Made by a program: the position numbers and the translations under genes. DNA of 5,420 nucleotides. Origin: Scatosoma sp045654025 (GTDB lineage Bacteria; Bacillota; Clostridia; Christensenellales; Borkfalkiaceae). The stretch is taken from NCBI GenBank assembly GCA_045654025.1, contig JAZOMO010000027.1, positions 1 through 5,420 of the forward strand, read 5' to 3'. Shown here piece by piece: positions 4,218 through 5,420 of the stretch (positions are counted from its first letter, which is position 1; each line of letters begins with the position of its first letter). A model generated the notes under the pieces. That model did not search any database, was not told the DNA's origin, and saw only the letters and a list, made by a program, of their open reading frames with translations.

Positions 4218-5420
4218 ATGAATAGACAAAGACAACTGACCGATTTATTGAATCGCTATGCGCACGAATACTACGTGCTGGACAACCCGACCGTGTCGGA
4301 CAAGGAATACGACGTTTTGTACGACGAATTGCGCGCCTTAGAGGCGGCAAGCGGCGAGGTTTATCCCGATTCTCCCACGAGGCGCGTAGGGGGAGAGCCG
4401 ATTAAGGGCTTTGAGAAATATAAGCACAAGCACAAGCTGTACTCCCTTGACAAATGCACGACGGAAGAGGGATTGAAAAGCTTTTTAGAAAAGGCAGGAA
4501 AAGTGGCAGGCGGCGAAGTGGCTTGCAGTGTGGAATACAAGTTTGACGGCTTGACCGTTTGTCTTACCTATGAGGATGGCAAGTTCGTCCGCGCGGCAAC
4601 CCGAGGCAACGGAGTAGAAGGTGAGGACGTTTCGGCGCAGGTGCTGACGATTAAGTCCTTCCCCTTGACCATACCCTACAAAGGGGATTTAGAGGTACAC
4701 GGCGAGGCGGTGATTCGTCTGTCCGTGTTGGAGGCGTACAACCGTACCGCAGACGAGCCGTTGAAGAACGCGCGCAACGCGGTGGCAGGCGCAATCCGCA
4801 ACCTCGACCCCAAAATCACCGAAAAGAGAAAGCCGGAAATCTACTTCTACGACGTCAATTATCGTGGCGAGGGAGAGGTGCTTTCGCAGGACGAAGCGCA
4901 CGAATTTTTGAAAGAGCAGGGCTTTAAGGTATTCCCCTATTTCCGTCTTTGTAAGACGGCGGAGGAAACGCTTGCCGCCGTGCGTGAAATCGAGGTGGAG
5001 AGAAAGACTTTGGACGTCTTAACGGACGGCGCGGTTATCAAGGTGAACGATTCTGCCGTGCGTGAGGAGATGGGCTTTACCGACAAATTCCCCCGTTGGG
5101 CGATGGCGTACAAGTTCGAGGCGGAAGAAGTGACGACCCTTTTGAAAGAAGTGGTTTGGCAGGTTGGGAGAACGGGGAAACTCACTCCGCTTGCCCTTTT
5201 AGAACCCGTGGAGCTTGGCGGAGCGACGGTATCGCGCGCAACGCTCAATAACTACGGGGATATTCTGCGGAAAAAAGTTCAGCTGAATTCCCGTGTGCTT
5301 GTTCGCCGTTCCAACGAAGTTATCCCCGAAATTTTAGGCGCGACGGAATATTACGAAAACAGCGCGGAAATTGAAAAACCCACCCGTTGCCCTGCTTGCG
5401 ATACTCCTTTGCAGGAAATC
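4218..5420 (+). CDS. ligA: NAD-dependent DNA ligase, 3' end cut off by the window
   Basis: The first 401 residues of an enzyme usually about 650-670 aa long. It seals nicks in duplex DNA with NAD+ during replication and repair. Domain Ia (about 1-60) has the NMN-binding pattern Y18-Y19, D28, Y31, D32. The adenylation domain has K108 in E-Y-K-F-D-G as the AMP-accepting lysine, A-T-R-G-N-G, E-V-H-G-E, D-G-A-V-I-K (270-275) and A-Y-K-F (K299). The OB fold follows, and the first cysteine pair of the zinc finger (C391, C394) is just inside the window. Some positions differ from textbook LigA: RGNG for RGDG, EVHGE for EVRGE, and Y-S-L-D-K where M-L-S-L is common. This resembles, from memory, a divergent clostridial LigA branch. 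The ribosome site ATAAGG overlaps the end of pcrA (4205-4210), 7 nt before the ATG, so the two genes are probably co-transcribed. Confidence 0.95.
   Translation, partial: MNRQRQLTDLLNRYAHEYYVLDNPTVSDKEYDVLYDELRALEAASGEVYPDSPTRRVGGEPIKGFEKYKHKHKLYSLDKCTTEEGLKSFLEKAGKVAGGEVACSVEYKFDGLTVCLTYEDGKFVRAATRGNGVEGEDVSAQVLTIKSFPLTIPYKGDLEVHGEAVIRLSVLEAYNRTADEPLKNARNAVAGAIRNLDPKITEKRKPEIYFYDVNYRGEGEVLSQDEAHEFLKEQGFKVFPYFRLCKTAEETLAAVREIEVERKTLDVLTDGAVIKVNDSAVREEMGFTDKFPRWAMAYKFEAEEVTTLLKEVVWQVGRTGKLTPLALLEPVELGGATVSRATLNNYGDILRKKVQLNSRVLVRRSNEVIPEILGATEYYENSAEIEKPTRCPACDTPLQEI

Overview
The window looks like a chromosomal segment from a low- to mid-GC, endospore-forming Firmicute of the Clostridia type. 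The reasons are a clear spoVT-type sporulation regulator, a pcrA-ligA gene pair in the order usual for Firmicutes, strong AGGAGG-type ribosome binding sites, consensus sigma-A promoters, and AT-rich spacers around more GC-rich genes. The species cannot be read from the sequence. No mobile element, CRISPR array or rRNA was seen.

Bases 1-830 are read mainly on the minus strand. A perfect consensus promoter (792-820) drives a class II tRNA-Leu with the uncommon anticodon AAG (694-778, CCA encoded), closed by an intrinsic terminator (662-684). Just beyond is an extended -10 element (650-658), then about 130 nt without a convincing reading frame that can fold into small hairpins and ends in a strong terminator hairpin (516-560): a candidate small RNA. 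Next comes a promoter (362-390) and a well-supported 37-codon acidic peptide gene (154-267) with a full Shine-Dalgarno site. It is followed by a near-perfect 39-bp inverted repeat (88-126) and the first 12 codons of a possible protein leaving the window (36 to 1).

Bases 830-1760 hold spoVT on the plus strand (937-1482), its probable terminator hairpin (1507-1544), and an unusual array (1551-1640). In the array the heptamer GTGAATT alternates with small hairpins of unrelated stem sequence. A promoter (1728-1756) then lies so close to the pcrA ATG at 1763 that the message should be leaderless or nearly so.

Bases 1763-5420 are a two-gene DNA repair and replication operon: pcrA (UvrD/PcrA superfamily 1 helicase, 816 aa) and, after 4 nt, ligA (NAD-dependent DNA ligase, cut off by the window end after 401 codons). 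PcrA carries a Gly/Tyr/Ser-rich low-complexity linker of about 112 residues between the motor and its C-terminal Tudor-like domain. The helicase unwinds DNA in repair and at transcription-replication conflicts, and LigA seals the nicks.

The points most worth a second look are the GTGAATT-hairpin array, the FUS-like tyrosine-rich linker in PcrA, the candidate small RNA with a 14-nt match to the T-arm of the neighbouring tRNA, and the 37-aa peptide gene.
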